A stretch of DNA of 34,604 nt from Nitrospirota bacterium (GCA_016201865.1 JACQCA010000034.1:1-34604); one strand, 5' to 3'; positions 7,943-17,581 are shown, numbered from the stretch's first letter. The notes: generated by a model not told the origin, from the letters alone. Numbers and translations are program-made.

Positions 7943-10372
7943 TCAGACCCCCGCCATGACCTCATCTTCCACAAACATGACGGCATTCTCTTTGAGGATC
8001 ACCTTGATCCGTTTGGCGTCTTTAAAACGTCCCTTGAGTAGCTCCTCGGATAGGGAATCCCCGATGGTCCTCTGGATGACGCGCCGCATCGGCCGCGCTC
8101 CATAGGCCGGCTCATACCCTTCCCCGGTCAACCACGCCTTCACTTCCGGTGTCACCTCAAGCTGAATCCCCCGATCCGTCAGCCGTTGATTGACCTCGTG
8201 GATCAGAATATCCACGATCTTGATCAGGTGCTGTTTTTCCAACGGATGGAAGACGACCACCTCATCGATCCGGTTGAGAAATTCCGGATTGAAACCCTTC
8301 TTCAATTCGGCGAGGATATCATCCTTCATGCGGCTTCGTTTTTCTTCCTCGCCCTCCTTCTGAAAACCGAGCGCGCCTCCCTTGTGGATCAGCTTGGTTC
8401 CGAGGTTGGAGGTCATGATCAAGACGCAGTTTTTGAAGTCCACCTTGCGTCCGAGGCTGTCGGTCAGACAACCGTCTTCCAAGACCTGGAGCAGCATATG
8501 GAATATTTCGGGATGGGCCTTTTCGATCTCGTCGAACAACACGACGGAATACGGCCGGCGCCGAACCATCTCGGTCAGCTGGCCCCCTTCTTCATAGCCC
8601 ACATATCCCGGCGGCGCTCCCACCAGCCGCGAGCCCGTAAATTTTTCCATATACTCCGACATATCGATACGAATCAACGCGGCCTCATCGTCGAACAAAA
8701 ACCCGGCCAGCGCCTTGGCCAACTCGGTCTTGCCCACCCCGGTCGGCCCCAAGAAGATAAACGAACCGATCGGTCGCTTGACCTCTTTGAGACCGGCCCG
8801 AGAGCGTCGGATGGCCCGACAGACAGCCGCGATCGCTTCCTCTTGACCCACGATCCGTTTGTGAAGCTCTTCCTCCATATGGAGGAGCTTCTGCGATTCG
8901 GCCTCCTCCAATTTATACAACGGGATCCCCGTCATCTTCGAGACGACGTACCCGACGTCCTCCTTTGAAATCACCGGCCGGTTTTTCTCCTGATTCTTTT
9001 TCCATTCGCGTTTTGCCTCTTCAAGCAACCGTTTGTGCCGTTCCTCTTCCTCGCGAAGCTTGACTGCCTCTTCAAAATTTTGGAGCGTTACGGCCAATTC
9101 CTTATCCCGGGTCACCCGCTTCTGCTCCTGCTCCAGCGCTTTAAGCTCCTCCGGCAAAGCATAGCTTTTCATCTTGGCCCGTGAACCGGTCTCGTCGATC
9201 ACATCAATGGCCTTGTCGGGCATGAACCGATCCGTGATATAACGGTCCGCCAAACGCACGGCCTCCACAATAGCCTCTTCCGTGATCTCGACCCCGTGGT
9301 GCTCTTCATACCGGTCCCGAAGCCCCTTAATGATCTTAACCGTCTCCTCGACATTCGGCGGTTGGACAAAGATCGGCTGGAATCGGCGTTTGAGGGCGCC
9401 GTCCTTTTCAATATGTTTACGGTATTCGTCCAGGGTGGTCGCCCCGATGCATTGAATTTCACCCCGCGCGAGCGCCGGCTTGAGCATGTTGGAAGCGTCA
9501 ATGGAGCCTTCCGCCGCGCCGGCCCCCACCAAGGTATGGAGCTCGTCGATGAAAATAATGATGTTGCCCGCCTGCACGATCTCCTTCATGACCACCTTCA
9601 ACCGCTCTTCAAACTGACCGCGGTATTTGGTTCCGGCCACCAAGGAACCCAGATCCAATGCGATGACGCGTCGGTTCAGGAGATTATCCGGCACATCCGT
9701 CGATACGATGCGCTGGGCCAGTCCCTCAACGATGGCCGTTTTCCCGACGCCGGACTCCCCGATCAGGGCCGGATTATTCTTGGTCCGTCGGCACAAGATC
9801 TGCAAAACCCGTTCGATTTCGTCGGCGCGGCCGATGACCGGGTCCAACGAGCCTTCCATGGCCAATTGGGTCAGATCCCGGCCGAATTCATCCAAGGCCG
9901 GAGTGTTGCTCTTCTTCTCGCGCTCGCGGGGCACGGATTTACGAAGAAAATTAACCGTGAGTTGACGCGCGGTCAGCAGATTGGCTCCCAGGCTTCGAAG
10001 AATTTTTCCGCCGATTCCTTCTTCTTCACGAAGAAGGCCCAAAAGGAGATGCTCGCTTCCAATATGGTTGTGGCCCAGCAATCGGGCCTCCTCAACCGCA
10101 AACTCAATCACCTTTTTTACACGGGGCGTAAACGGAATTTCACCGAAGGTCATGGTGCTGCCCCCGCCGGGCAGATTCCGTTCGATCTCCAAGCGAACCT
10201 GCTCCGGCGAAAGCCCCATCTTTTTTAAGATCGCCAATGCGATCCCATCCGTCTCCCGCAAGATCGCCAGCGCAAGATGCTCCGTGCCCAGATAATCATT
10301 CTGATGGCGCTCCGCTTCTTCCCGCGCCAGGATGATGATCTTTCGCCCTTTATCGGTAAATCGCTCGAACAT
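7943..10372 (-). CDS. clpC: ATP-dependent Clp protease ATP-binding subunit ClpC
   Basis: ClpC is an AAA+ unfoldase that feeds substrates to ClpP and handles heat-damaged proteins. The 809 residues are arranged as: two ClpN repeats (about 1-145), AAA-1 with Walker A GESGVGKT (usual form GEPGVGKT) and Walker [15 protein letters not shown], a middle coiled coil with a UVR-like segment ([13 protein letters not shown]), AAA-2 with [15 protein letters not shown] and [14 protein letters not shown], and a ClpB-D2-type C-terminus. The start at 10372 is set by AAGGAGG five bases upstream. No ctsR, mcsA or mcsB neighbours are present, so it lacks the Firmicute operon setting. A near-consensus promoter lies at 10521-10549. 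A separate ClpP-like gene sits at 28254-28793, but the housekeeping clpP is not in the window. Confidence 0.95.
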   Translation of the reverse strand: MFERFTDKGRKIIILAREEAERHQNDYLGTEHLALAILRETDGIALAILKKMGLSPEQVRLEIERNLPGGGSTMTFGEIPFTPRVKKVIEFAVEEARLLGHNHIGSEHLLLGLLREEEGIGGKILRSLGANLLTARQLTVNFLRKSVPREREKKSNTPALDEFGRDLTQLAMEGSLDPVIGRADEIERVLQILCRRTKNNPALIGESGVGKTAIVEGLAQRIVSTDVPDNLLNRRVIALDLGSLVAGTKYRGQFEERLKVVMKEIVQAGNIIIFIDELHTLVGAGAAEGSIDASNMLKPALARGEIQCIGATTLDEYRKHIEKDGALKRRFQPIFVQPPNVEETVKIIKGLRDRYEEHHGVEITEEAIVEAVRLADRYITDRFMPDKAIDVIDETGSRAKMKSYALPEELKALEQEQKRVTRDKELAVTLQNFEEAVKLREEEERHKRLLEEAKREWKKNQEKNRPVISKEDVGYVVSKMTGIPLYKLEEAESQKLLHMEEELHKRIVGQEEAIAAVCRAIRRSRAGLKEVKRPIGSFIFLGPTGVGKTELAKALAGFLFDDEAALIRIDMSEYMEKFTGSRLVGAPPGYVGYEEGGQLTEMVRRRPYSVVLFDEIEKAHPEIFHMLLQVLEDGCLTDSLGRKVDFKNCVLIMTSNLGTKLIHKGGALGFQKEGEEEKRSRMKDDILAELKKGFNPEFLNRIDEVVVFHPLEKQHLIKIVDILIHEVNQRLTDRGIQLEVTPEVKAWLTGEGYEPAYGARPMRRVIQRTIGDSLSEELLKGRFKDAKRIKVILKENAVMFVEDEVMAGV

Positions 10373-10498
10373 CGGACCTCCTTGAGCCCTGGTCAACCCT
10401 CTTAAAAAAATAAAACCGCACGGATATCCACCTCGCTGATTTTATTATAAAACAACGGGCTATTTTTAGACGCTACCCGCTTCTTGCCGGATCCGTGT

Positions 10499-10512
10499 GC
10501 AAGCGAACTTGC
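10499..10512. promoter_or_regulatory. Inverted repeat near the clpC transcription start
   Basis: GCAAG-CGAA-CTTGC is a small perfect inverted repeat just downstream of the clpC -10 box, at about the predicted start point. Its position is suitable for an operator or for a 5' hairpin in the leader. It does not match the HAIR sequence (CTTGAGT-N7-ACTCAAG) or CIRCE, so any regulator is unknown. Confidence 0.3.
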
Positions 10513-10520
10513 TTGATTTT

Positions 10521-10549
10521 ATTGTAACCACCGCCCTATCTAATGTCAA
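10521..10549 (-). promoter_or_regulatory. Sigma-70-type promoter of clpC
   Basis: On the minus strand TTGACA (10549-10544), a 17 bp spacer and TACAAT (10526-10521) form a near-consensus promoter. The predicted leader is about 140 bases to the clpC ATG. Confidence 0.7.
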
Positions 10550-10577
10550 GCTATTTTTCCCCTGCGCCGGCCCTCCT

Positions 10578-10606
10578 TTGACAAGGTCTGCAACTAAGAT
10601 TATACT
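10578..10606 (+). promoter_or_regulatory. Sigma-70-type promoter of the histidine kinase gene
   Basis: TTGACA (10578-10583), a 17 bp spacer and TATACT (10601-10606) face right, about 55 bases before the kinase ATG. It is back to back with the clpC promoter; the two -35 boxes are 28 bp apart. Confidence 0.7.
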
Positions 10607-10667
10607 GAGAACCATCGAATCCAGATAAAGGACATAGGCCTTGCCTCTTACCAAAAGGCATGATGCT

Positions 10668-12869
10668 ATGGATCCAAGAAATCTTGTCCTGCTGATCGTC
10701 GCCCTCCTTAATTTTGTCCTGGCCGTTTTCATTTATCAGCGGGGCCGACTTAAAATTACCCACGTCACATTCTGCCTGACCGTTCTCTGCGTGGCCCTAT
10801 GGTCGTTGGGTCTGGCGTTTTTCCGCATCACCCCTTCGCTTCCCTGGGCTAAATTTTGGAGCCAGATCTACTATATCGCCGCCGCCTTGATCGCGAGCAA
10901 CTTCTGTTATTTCTCGCTGGTGTTTCCTTGCCAGATTACGACACTGACGCTGTTCCGAAAGATTCTCATCTATCTGTTCCCGGCCGTCTCGACCCTGCTC
11001 TTTCCGATATCCGATTTTCTGATCCAATCGGTCGTCGAGCATCCCTGGGGCAAGGAAGTGGTTTTGAGCAGATCCGATCATGTTCTCTATTCAATCTGGT
11101 TCGTCTTCATCATGGGATGGGCCTTCGTGCACCTGTATCAGAAATACCGATTATCCGAAGGCACGCAACGGATGCAGATCCGGTATATCCTGTCCGGGAC
11201 GCTGATCTCGACTCTGTTCGGCGCCGCCTTCAACCTGATTTTGCCTTTGTTCGGAAACTACCGCCTCATCTGGCTGGGTCCTCCGTTCACGATCATCATG
11301 ATCAGCTTTATCACCTATGCCATCACCAAATACCGCCTCTTGGACATCAAGATCGTTGCCGTACGCACCATCGTCTACTCCGTTCTGCTTCTGACGACGC
11401 TGACCTTTTACGCTACCCTGGTTCTTCTCTCTCAACGATTCTTTCAGGACACCGTGGGATTCACCCTGAGCGTCATCATCGGGGCCTTGCTGACAGCCCT
11501 GGGCTTTGAACCCCTCCGCCGTTTTTTTCAGAAAGTCACCGAGCGGGTCTTTTTTAAAAATCAGCGGCACCCGCAGGAATTTCTTTCCGATCTGACGGAA
11601 AACCTGAGCTCGATTACGGACCTCCAGAAGATGCTGATCTCGGTCACGGATCTGATGACCGACTTTTTCAATCTCCAACGGATGGCCATCGCGCTGGAAA
11701 ACGAGGAGGCGGATCGGTATACCGCATCCGTTTACAAGGGGTTTTGGATCGAGCCGCACGCGTCCTTCTCGTTGGATCGTGAACATCTCTTCATCCGCCA
11801 CTTCAGCCAGCCCCAAACCGCCCCCTTGATCTATGATGAATTGGACATGATCCAACCGGCCCCCGACTCCCGGCTCCGGGGGGAAATGGAAAATCTGGGA
11901 TTGGCCGTGATCGTTCCCGTTTCCTGGAAGGCTCATCTCCTCGGCCTGCTGCTCCTGGGACCGAAACAATCGGGCGACCCATACACCCCGGAGGACTTAA
12001 AACTCCTGGATATTGTCGCCCGCCAGGCCGCCACATCGATTGAGAATTCGTTGCTCTACAACAAGGTCCAGCAGCAAATGAATGAGCTCCGAATCGTACA
12101 GACCCAGCAGTTGATCCAGTCCGCCAAGCTGGCCTCCCTCGGAGAGCTGGCCACCAACGTGGCGCACGAGATCAACAATCCGCTCACCAGCATTCTGGGG
12201 TTCACCACGCTCATTCTGGAGGACATGGGCGACCACGATCCTCGTAAACAGGATTTGAAAATCATTCAGAGCGAGGCGATGCGTTCACGCGACATCGTCC
12301 GGAATCTTTTGGATTTCGCCCGAAAGCGGGGCATCAAAAAGGAAGCGACCGACATCAATCCGCTCATCCAAAAGACATTGAATCTGCTCCGACATCAGGC
12401 CGAGATCTCCAACATCCGCCTCAACGAGGACTACGCGCCCGACCTGCCCACGATTATCGTCGATGCGGATCAAATGAAACAGGTCTTCATCAACCTCCTG
12501 AAGAACGCCTTCGACGCCATGCCGAAGGGCGGAACGCTGACCATCACCACCCGGGCCCACGGTCTGAACGGGCCGCGGACCGAGGCCGGCTTTCACGAGA
12601 AGCCTTTGGTTTTTGCCGACCGAGTGATCGAAATTCGGTTCAAGGACACGGGTGAAGGCATCGCGAAGGAGCATCTTCCAAAGATCTTTGATCCTTTTTT
12701 CACGACCAAAGAAGGACTCGGAACCGGTTTGGGACTGGCGGTAAGTTACGGGATCATTGAGCGCCACAGCGGACGGATCGAGGTCGAAAGCGTCATAGGA
12801 GAAGGGACCACGTTCGTCATCAAGCTTCCCGTCAAACAAGAGGCCCCGATGTCCCAAGAAACGGGGTAA
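10668..12869 (+). CDS. Membrane sensor histidine kinase (7TM - GAF - HisKA - HATPase)
   Basis: This is a 733-residue sensor kinase. The N-terminal 230 residues hold about seven hydrophobic helices of the HisKA_7TM type. A GAF domain spans about 320-470, and the dimerisation/phosphoacceptor motif LGELATNVAHEINNPL places the phosphorylated His at residue 500. The ATPase domain follows with an N-box (INLLKNAFDAM), G1 (DTGEGI), F-box (FDPFFTTK) and G2 (GTGLGLAVSYGI). It belongs to the NtrB/PrsK-like group, which phosphorylates a separate response regulator. The ATG at 10668 has AAAAGG upstream. The adjacent response regulator gene starts 30 bases after the stop and is the likely partner. The signal sensed is unknown. 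Confidence 0.92.
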   Translation: MDPRNLVLLIVALLNFVLAVFIYQRGRLKITHVTFCLTVLCVALWSLGLAFFRITPSLPWAKFWSQIYYIAAALIASNFCYFSLVFPCQITTLTLFRKILIYLFPAVSTLLFPISDFLIQSVVEHPWGKEVVLSRSDHVLYSIWFVFIMGWAFVHLYQKYRLSEGTQRMQIRYILSGTLISTLFGAAFNLILPLFGNYRLIWLGPPFTIIMISFITYAITKYRLLDIKIVAVRTIVYSVLLLTTLTFYATLVLLSQRFFQDTVGFTLSVIIGALLTALGFEPLRRFFQKVTERVFFKNQRHPQEFLSDLTENLSSITDLQKMLISVTDLMTDFFNLQRMAIALENEEADRYTASVYKGFWIEPHASFSLDREHLFIRHFSQPQTAPLIYDELDMIQPAPDSRLRGEMENLGLAVIVPVSWKAHLLGLLLLGPKQSGDPYTPEDLKLLDIVARQAATSIENSLLYNKVQQQMNELRIVQTQQLIQSAKLASLGELATNVAHEINNPLTSILGFTTLILEDMGDHDPRKQDLKIIQSEAMRSRDIVRNLLDFARKRGIKKEATDINPLIQKTLNLLRHQAEISNIRLNEDYAPDLPTIIVDADQMKQVFINLLKNAFDAMPKGGTLTITTRAHGLNGPRTEAGFHEKPLVFADRVIEIRFKDTGEGIAKEHLPKIFDPFFTTKEGLGTGLGLAVSYGIIERHSGRIEVESVIGEGTTFVIKLPVKQEAPMSQETG

Positions 12870-12899
12870 GCAGCGGCCCCGCATATCAAAGGTGAATCC

Positions 12900-13784
12900 A
12901 TGCCGCACGAAAAGACTCTGGTGGTGGACGATGAGCCGGCCATCGTCGAACTCTGTACCCGCTTTCTAACCAAAGAAGGTCACACCGTTAAAACAGCCGC
13001 GAACGGGCTGGACGCGTTGCGAATTTTCCGACAGGAACCGTTCGACCTGCTTCTGACCGACATCCGCATGCAGGGGATGAGCGGTCTGGAGCTGATCGAC
13101 GCGGCCAAGAAGCTCGACCCTGGCATCGCCATCGTCGTGATCACCGGTCACGGCACCGTGAACATGGCGATCGAATCGCTCAAGCTGGGCACCCTGGGGT
13201 TCGTCATCAAGCCGTTTACAATGGACGAATTGCTCGCCGCCGTCCGTCACGCCATGGAAAGGAATCGACTCATCAAAGAGAACATCCGCCTCCGATCCCT
13301 CATGCCGCTGTTCGAGATCAACCGTCGGCTGATCACTACAGATACGGATCATCTCTTCAGCCTGATCGTGGAGAGCGCCCGCCTTGAAACCCAGGCCGAT
13401 CGGTCCTCGCTCATGCTGCTCGACGAGATCCGTCAAGAACTCCGCGTCAAGGCCCATTCCGGATTTCCCATCGTCATTCCGTCCAAGATGACGAAAAAAG
13501 TCGGCGAGGGCATCGCGGGGGTCGTCGCCCGGACGAGAAAGCCGCTCATCATCCAGGGCGGCGTCGAACAAAATCCGACCTTGGCGGACGTCCTTGAAGA
13601 CGGCAAGGTCCTCTCGTCGGTTTCCGTCCCGTTGATCGGAAAGGGCCGGATCAAGATTTCATCCCTCACCCGCCCGCCCTGGCCGGTCAGGCCTCGGCCG
13701 CCATCGAGAACGCGTCCCTCTACCAGGAGCTTCATCAGAGCTACGTCAAGACGATCCGATCGCTCGTCGCAACCATGGAACTGA
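12900..13784 (+). CDS. Response regulator with GAF domain, 5' part of a frameshifted RR-GAF-HD-GYP gene
   Basis: Residues 1-120 are a receiver domain with the acidic pair D10/D11, phosphoacceptor D54 in LLLTDIRMQGMSG, Thr in VVITGHGT and Lys in FVIKPF. A linker helix and a GAF domain (about 145-250) follow. After VPLIGKG the frame runs into low-complexity Arg/Pro/Ser residues and stops at 13784. In the +2 frame the same DNA continues the normal GAF end (ALAGQASAAIENASLY) into the HD-GYP domain of the next entry, so the last 45 or so residues here are probably not native. An AAAGGTGA site precedes the ATG. It lies 30 bases after the kinase gene and is probably co-transcribed with it. Confidence 0.8.
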   Translation: MPHEKTLVVDDEPAIVELCTRFLTKEGHTVKTAANGLDALRIFRQEPFDLLLTDIRMQGMSGLELIDAAKKLDPGIAIVVITGHGTVNMAIESLKLGTLGFVIKPFTMDELLAAVRHAMERNRLIKENIRLRSLMPLFEINRRLITTDTDHLFSLIVESARLETQADRSSLMLLDEIRQELRVKAHSGFPIVIPSKMTKKVGEGIAGVVARTRKPLIIQGGVEQNPTLADVLEDGKVLSSVSVPLIGKGRIKISSLTRPPWPVRPRPPSRTRPSTRSFIRATSRRSDRSSQPWN

Positions 13785-14317
13785 AAGACAGTTACACGTC
13801 GGGTCACTCCGAGAACGTCGCACGGTATGCCGCGGCCCTGGCCCGGGAAATGGGGTTGTCGACGAACGAGAGCGATGAGGTCGAGATCGGAGGAATCCTT
13901 CACGACATCGGCAAGATCGGCAGCAGCGAAGACATTCTTCTCAAAGAAGGCCGCCTGACCGAAAAGGAATTTGAGACGATGAAGGCCCACCCTAAAAACG
14001 CCGTGAAGATCTTAAGTCCGGTGGGGCTTTCGGAAAACATCCTCAAGATCGTTCTCCATCATCACGAACACTGCGATGGAAAGGGTTACCCGGATGGGCT
14101 GTCCCGTGAGCAGATCCCGCTGGGATCAAGGATCCTCATGGTCGCGGACACCATTGATGCGATGACGTCCGATCGGCCTTACCGACAGGCCCAACCGGTC
14201 ACGAAGCTGGCGGGCGAACTGAAAAAATACTCCGGTCCTCAGTTTGATCCGGACGTGGTCAGCGCCTTCGAGCGCCTGTTGGAAAAAATCGGTCCGGACT
14301 TCTTCCGACATCAATAG
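13775..14317 (+). CDS. HD-GYP domain (c-di-GMP phosphodiesterase type), 3' part of the frameshifted gene
   Basis: HD-GYP proteins hydrolyse cyclic-di-GMP. The visible domain is nearly complete: TSGHSENVARYA, the metal-binding HDIGK, KAHP, HHHEHCDGKGYPDGL (the GYP motif region), ADTIDAMTSDRPYR and a C-terminal helix. The ATG at 13775 has no ribosome site and lies inside the conserved sequence that should begin further upstream (IRSLVATMELKD). The true coding frame extends back without a stop to about 13645, where it joins the response-regulator gene in another frame. Without the break the product would be one RR-GAF-HD-GYP protein of about 470 residues. The 3' end overlaps the convergent HspR-like gene by 7 bases. 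Confidence 0.8.
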   Translation: MELKDSYTSGHSENVARYAAALAREMGLSTNESDEVEIGGILHDIGKIGSSEDILLKEGRLTEKEFETMKAHPKNAVKILSPVGLSENILKIVLHHHEHCDGKGYPDGLSREQIPLGSRILMVADTIDAMTSDRPYRQAQPVTKLAGELKKYSGPQFDPDVVSAFERLLEKIGPDFFRHQ

Positions 14318-14598
14318 TCTTCGAAACGATCCAGCAAATGCAGGATCACCTCGGCGCCGGCCAAATTCACCCCCAGGTCCCTCGTCAGCGAACGGATCAT
14401 CCGGAGCCGCCGAAGATCACGCTCACCATATAAGATCGCTTTGCGACCATCCTCCAGGATCACGATCTCTCGACCGATCAATCCGCGCCGTTCATACGTC
14501 AGCAGCGTTTGCGGGCGCAATTGATATACTTTGCAAACGGTCGAGATCGTCATGTATCTTCGGATCGTCCGGCGTCTTTTGATTCGCGTCTTAGGCAT
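14311..14598 (-). CDS. MerR-family regulator, HspR/CbpM-like
   Basis: This is a 95-residue protein with a basic N-terminus and a MerR-type winged helix: YMTISTVCKVYQLRPQTLLTYERRGL, then a wing and the RDLRRLRMIRSLTRDLGVNLAGAEVIL helix typical of HspR. HspR represses dnaK/dnaJ-type heat-shock operons, while the related CbpM binds and inhibits the J-protein CbpA. The gene lies three bases after a J-protein gene, as hspR or cbpM usually do, which supports either role. The ATG is at 14598. Confidence 0.8.
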   Translation of the reverse strand: MPKTRIKRRRTIRRYMTISTVCKVYQLRPQTLLTYERRGLIGREIVILEDGRKAILYGERDLRRLRMIRSLTRDLGVNLAGAEVILHLLDRFEDY

Positions 14599-14601
14599 GC
14601 C

Positions 14602-15654
14602 TTACTCCAGGTCTTTTCGGATCTTTTTGTCGTCCCCGCGCTCGATTCTCAATTGGCGAAGTTCATTGAAGAGCTCCCGCTCCTTGGCGCCCATTGGGGC
14701 TGGAACCATGATCCGTATTTTGTAATACAGATCACCCCTTCCCTCTCCCCGGGGTCGGTGAAGCCCTTTTCCATGCAGCCGGAGGCGCTGGCTGGACTGA
14801 CTGCCGGGCGGGACTTTCAAAAGAACTTTTTGATCCAGGGTCGGAACCGCAATCTGAGCCCCCAGTGCGGCTTCGTCCGCCCAGACGGGGAGATCCGCCT
14901 CGATGTCATACTCGTTGAGATGAAAGAACCGATGGGGAAGAAGCTTGACCATGAGGTACAGATCGCCGGACGGCCCGCCCTGAATTCCTTTGTCGCCCAT
15001 TCCGGCCAGCCGAATCTTCGAGCCTTCCTTCACGCCCTTGGGGATCTTGACCTCGACCTCGCGTTGAGTCCGGATCCGGCCGGTTCCCCGGCAGGTCCCG
15101 CAGGGCTGAGCCGAGTTGATCACCTGTCTTCGCCCCTGGGTAAAAGAGGACGTCATGATCATCCCGCGGCCTTGGCAGGTCGGACAGGCCTCCCCGACAG
15201 AGAGTTTCAACAACTTCGTGGGCCCGTGAAACAGGTCTTCGAGGGTGAGCAGGATTTCGTATTGCAGATCGCCGCCGGGACGAGGACCGGTCGCGAACGA
15301 TTCGGCGCCGAACCCGCCCATCCGCTCTCCGAAAAAGGTCGTGAAGAAATCTCCGAGATCGAAACTCTCTTGCGACCACTCAAAACCGGGACGCGCATAT
15401 TGCCGCGCGTATTCCCGATCTCTCCGGATCTCCTCCCAATTGGAGCCGAGTTCATCATATTTCCGGCGCTTTTCCGGATCGCTTAAGACTTCATGGGCCT
15501 CATTGATCTCTTTAAAACGCGCCTCGGCCGATTTATTCCCGGGATTCAGATCGGGATGGAACTGTCGCGCCAATCGGCGATAGGCCTTCTTGATTTCCGA
15601 GTCCGAAGCGGTCGTTGAGACTCCGAGGATCTTGTAGTAATCTTTGTACTCCAT
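14602..15654 (-). CDS. J-domain co-chaperone (DnaJ/CbpA-like) with a half zinc finger
   Basis: The protein has 350 residues. The J-domain (1-70) contains the essential HPD in ARQFHPDLN and the KRRKYDELG end. A Gly/Phe-poor linker follows, then the two C-terminal peptide-binding domains. Between them are only two CxxCxGxG elements, CPTCQGRG and CGTCRGTG, instead of the four of classical DnaJ, so at most one zinc site is expected. The protein stimulates DnaK ATPase and delivers clients (family knowledge). The ATG at 15654 lies two bases after the stop of the cytochrome b gene and has no evident Shine-Dalgarno sequence, so translation is probably coupled. The open frame extends upstream through cytochrome b DNA, but that part is not J-protein. 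Confidence 0.9.
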   Translation of the reverse strand: MEYKDYYKILGVSTTASDSEIKKAYRRLARQFHPDLNPGNKSAEARFKEINEAHEVLSDPEKRRKYDELGSNWEEIRRDREYARQYARPGFEWSQESFDLGDFFTTFFGERMGGFGAESFATGPRPGGDLQYEILLTLEDLFHGPTKLLKLSVGEACPTCQGRGMIMTSSFTQGRRQVINSAQPCGTCRGTGRIRTQREVEVKIPKGVKEGSKIRLAGMGDKGIQGGPSGDLYLMVKLLPHRFFHLNEYDIEADLPVWADEAALGAQIAVPTLDQKVLLKVPPGSQSSQRLRLHGKGLHRPRGEGRGDLYYKIRIMVPAPMGAKERELFNELRQLRIERGDDKKIRKDLE

Positions 15655-15656
15655 AT

Positions 15657-17015
15657 TTATTTGAGGCTCAGCATATAATTCGTCAGATCGTTCATTTCGG
15701 TCGGGTTCAACGGAAACGCCGGCATGAACGACCCCGGCGCCACGGCCCGGGGATTGTTGAAATGACGGATCAGCCAATCCCGGTCTCGGACCCTGCCCAC
15801 ATAGGAGAGGTCCGGCCCCACCGCCGCGCCGGATCCATGAATGCGGTGACAGCCGTTGCATTGAAGCTTGGAATACAGTTCGCGGCCTCGCACCATCGAT
15901 GGGTCCGTGGTCGGCACGGAGTAGATTTCCTGCAACGAAATCGCCATCAGGCCGAACACGCCGACCAAAAAAGCCGCCCCGATCAGGATCGCCTTCGGCC
16001 GCCGGGCCGGATGGCGCACCGGGTTTCGATCGATGAACGGCAGGAACATGAGGACCGTATAAAAAACCATCGGGAGGATCCAGGTCGCCAGGGGTTCGAA
16101 GGAACCGTGAACGTATTTGAGACCCTGATAATAGAACAAAAAATACCATTCCGGAACCGGTTTAAAGCTCGTATCCGAAGGATCTGCCTTGTCGGCCATA
16201 GGAAAAGGCAACAGCAGCGCCAGGGCCGCCACGACCAAGAACACCCCGCCCGCGACGACGGCATCCATGAAGACCTGTCTTGGATAGAACGGCTCGCTGA
16301 GGGTCTCCCGCCTTCGCTCCTCCGGAACGGTCGCCCCCGTCACAACGGCTCTCCGTTCTTCGAACGAGCCGGCCGGTCCGATCCGTCTCAAAATAAAAAG
16401 ATGGAGCAGGACGAGACCAAGCGTCATGAGCGGAAGAAAAAGGACATGGAGCGCGAAGAAACGGGTCAGGGTAAGCGCGCCCAAATTTTCGCCGCCTCGA
16501 ATGATCCGGACCAGGTCGCCTCCGATCCAGGGGATCGTGCCGACCATATTCACCCCGATCTGCGTCGCCCAGTAGGCCTTCTGGTCCCACGGCAGCAGAT
16601 AACCGCTGAAGGCAAAACCGAGGGTCAAGAGAAACAACGCCACCCCGACCATCCACATCACTTCCCGCGGCGGTTTGTAGGCGCCGTACAGATAGACCTG
16701 AAGCATGTGAAGACCGATCGCCACGACCATCGCGCTGGCGCCCCAGTGATGCAGTCCTCTCACAAAGGCGCCAAAGGCAACCGAGGACATGATGAACCGG
16801 ATGCTGTCGTAGGCGTGATCCGGCGTCGGCGCATAATAGACGGCCAGGAACATCCCGGTCAGGAGTTGAAGGCAGAAGAGGAACAACGTGGCGCTTCCGA
16901 AGACATAGACCCAGCTGGCGCCGCCGGGAATCGGCTCGTTTAAGAGCATCTCCTCGATCGGCTTCAGCCTCAACCGCCGGTCCAGCCAGCCGTAAATCGC
17001 TCGGATGATCGTCAT
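15657..17015 (-). CDS. Cytochrome b6/subunit IV fusion with C-terminal haem c domain
   Basis: This is the quinol-oxidising membrane subunit of a Rieske/cytochrome b complex, 452 residues. The b-haem ligands are H89/H103 and a second pair in [19 protein letters not shown]. The second pair is 15 apart, as in cytochrome b6, not 14 as in mitochondrial-type cytochrome b. GYLLPWDQ and PPREVMW also match b6. The PEWYF motif of the Qo site lies in the subunit-IV part. After the last helix comes a mono-haem c domain with CNGCH (C386, C389, H390) and a later Met in SFMPAF as likely sixth ligand. So b6, subunit IV and a cytochrome c are fused. The Rieske gene is 7 bases upstream; no separate c1 or f gene is seen. 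Confidence 0.93.
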   Translation of the reverse strand: MTIIRAIYGWLDRRLRLKPIEEMLLNEPIPGGASWVYVFGSATLFLFCLQLLTGMFLAVYYAPTPDHAYDSIRFIMSSVAFGAFVRGLHHWGASAMVVAIGLHMLQVYLYGAYKPPREVMWMVGVALFLLTLGFAFSGYLLPWDQKAYWATQIGVNMVGTIPWIGGDLVRIIRGGENLGALTLTRFFALHVLFLPLMTLGLVLLHLFILRRIGPAGSFEERRAVVTGATVPEERRRETLSEPFYPRQVFMDAVVAGGVFLVVAALALLLPFPMADKADPSDTSFKPVPEWYFLFYYQGLKYVHGSFEPLATWILPMVFYTVLMFLPFIDRNPVRHPARRPKAILIGAAFLVGVFGLMAISLQEIYSVPTTDPSMVRGRELYSKLQCNGCHRIHGSGAAVGPDLSYVGRVRDRDWLIRHFNNPRAVAPGSFMPAFPLNPTEMNDLTNYMLSLK

Positions 17016-17022
17016 CGCTCGG

Positions 17023-17517
17023 TCACAACTCGATCTGCTTGGAGGTTCCGGACTTGAACTGTTTGTAGATCACGAACAGCCGTTCCTTTTCCACCTTGAA
17101 GGGCAAACGGTCCAAGGGACGCGGGGCCGGACCGCTTAAGACTCGGCCGGTGATATCGAAGATGCTGTTGTGGCAGGGACACTTAAATTCGCGGTCGTCG
17201 GAATCCCAGTGGTAACCGCATCCGAGATGAGTGCAGAGGGGGGAAAAGACCGTTACACTTTCGTCCGGCTGACGGACCGCCCAGACCGACTTCACGGCCG
17301 TCGTCTTCATCCAGCCGTCCTGGAGGGTCACGAGATAGGACAGCTCCTTGGGATCCCCGACGCTTAATTCATGGACGCCGCCGGCCTCGGCCCAGTCTTG
17401 GGCCTGCCGACGGAAGGCCGGGGAGACCACATAACCGACCAGCGGAATCGAAAGGGCGAGGCCGATAAGGCCCAGGATGAACCCGGTGATCCGTGTGAGG
17501 AAAGTCCGACGCTCCAT
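17023..17517 (-). CDS. Rieske [2Fe-2S] protein of the cytochrome b complex
   Basis: The subunit takes electrons from quinol at the Qo site and passes them to cytochrome c. The 164 residues comprise a short basic start (MERRTFLTR), one membrane anchor (about 9-33) and a soluble Rieske fold. The cluster ligands are in CTHLGC and CPCHNS, which also carry the disulfide Cys pair. The ATG at 17517 is chosen because the upstream alternative is a TTG at 17547. It heads an apparent four-gene operon with the b6/c fusion, a J-protein and an HspR-like regulator. Confidence 0.93.
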   Translation of the reverse strand: MERRTFLTRITGFILGLIGLALSIPLVGYVVSPAFRRQAQDWAEAGGVHELSVGDPKELSYLVTLQDGWMKTTAVKSVWAVRQPDESVTVFSPLCTHLGCGYHWDSDDREFKCPCHNSIFDITGRVLSGPAPRPLDRLPFKVEKERLFVIYKQFKSGTSKQIEL

Positions 17518-17551
17518 CGATGCGATCTCACAATGATAAGGATACAAAAAT

Positions 17552-17581
17552 AGCGTAGCGTCTCGTCCGACAAAAAATCAA
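17552..17581 (-). promoter_or_regulatory. Possible promoter of the Rieske-cytochrome b operon
   Basis: On the minus strand TTGATT (17581-17576), an 18 bp spacer and TACGCT (17557-17552) lie about 40 bases before the Rieske ATG. The match is partial. Confidence 0.35.

Noticed and set aside
10466-10763. Minus-strand frames of 70-88 residues upstream of clpC
   Set aside because: They overlap the two divergent promoters and the start of the kinase gene and have no conserved features.
15655-16149. N-terminal extension of the J-protein frame to 16149
   Set aside because: This part overlaps cytochrome b in another frame and is low-complexity; the J-domain begins at the ATG at 15654.
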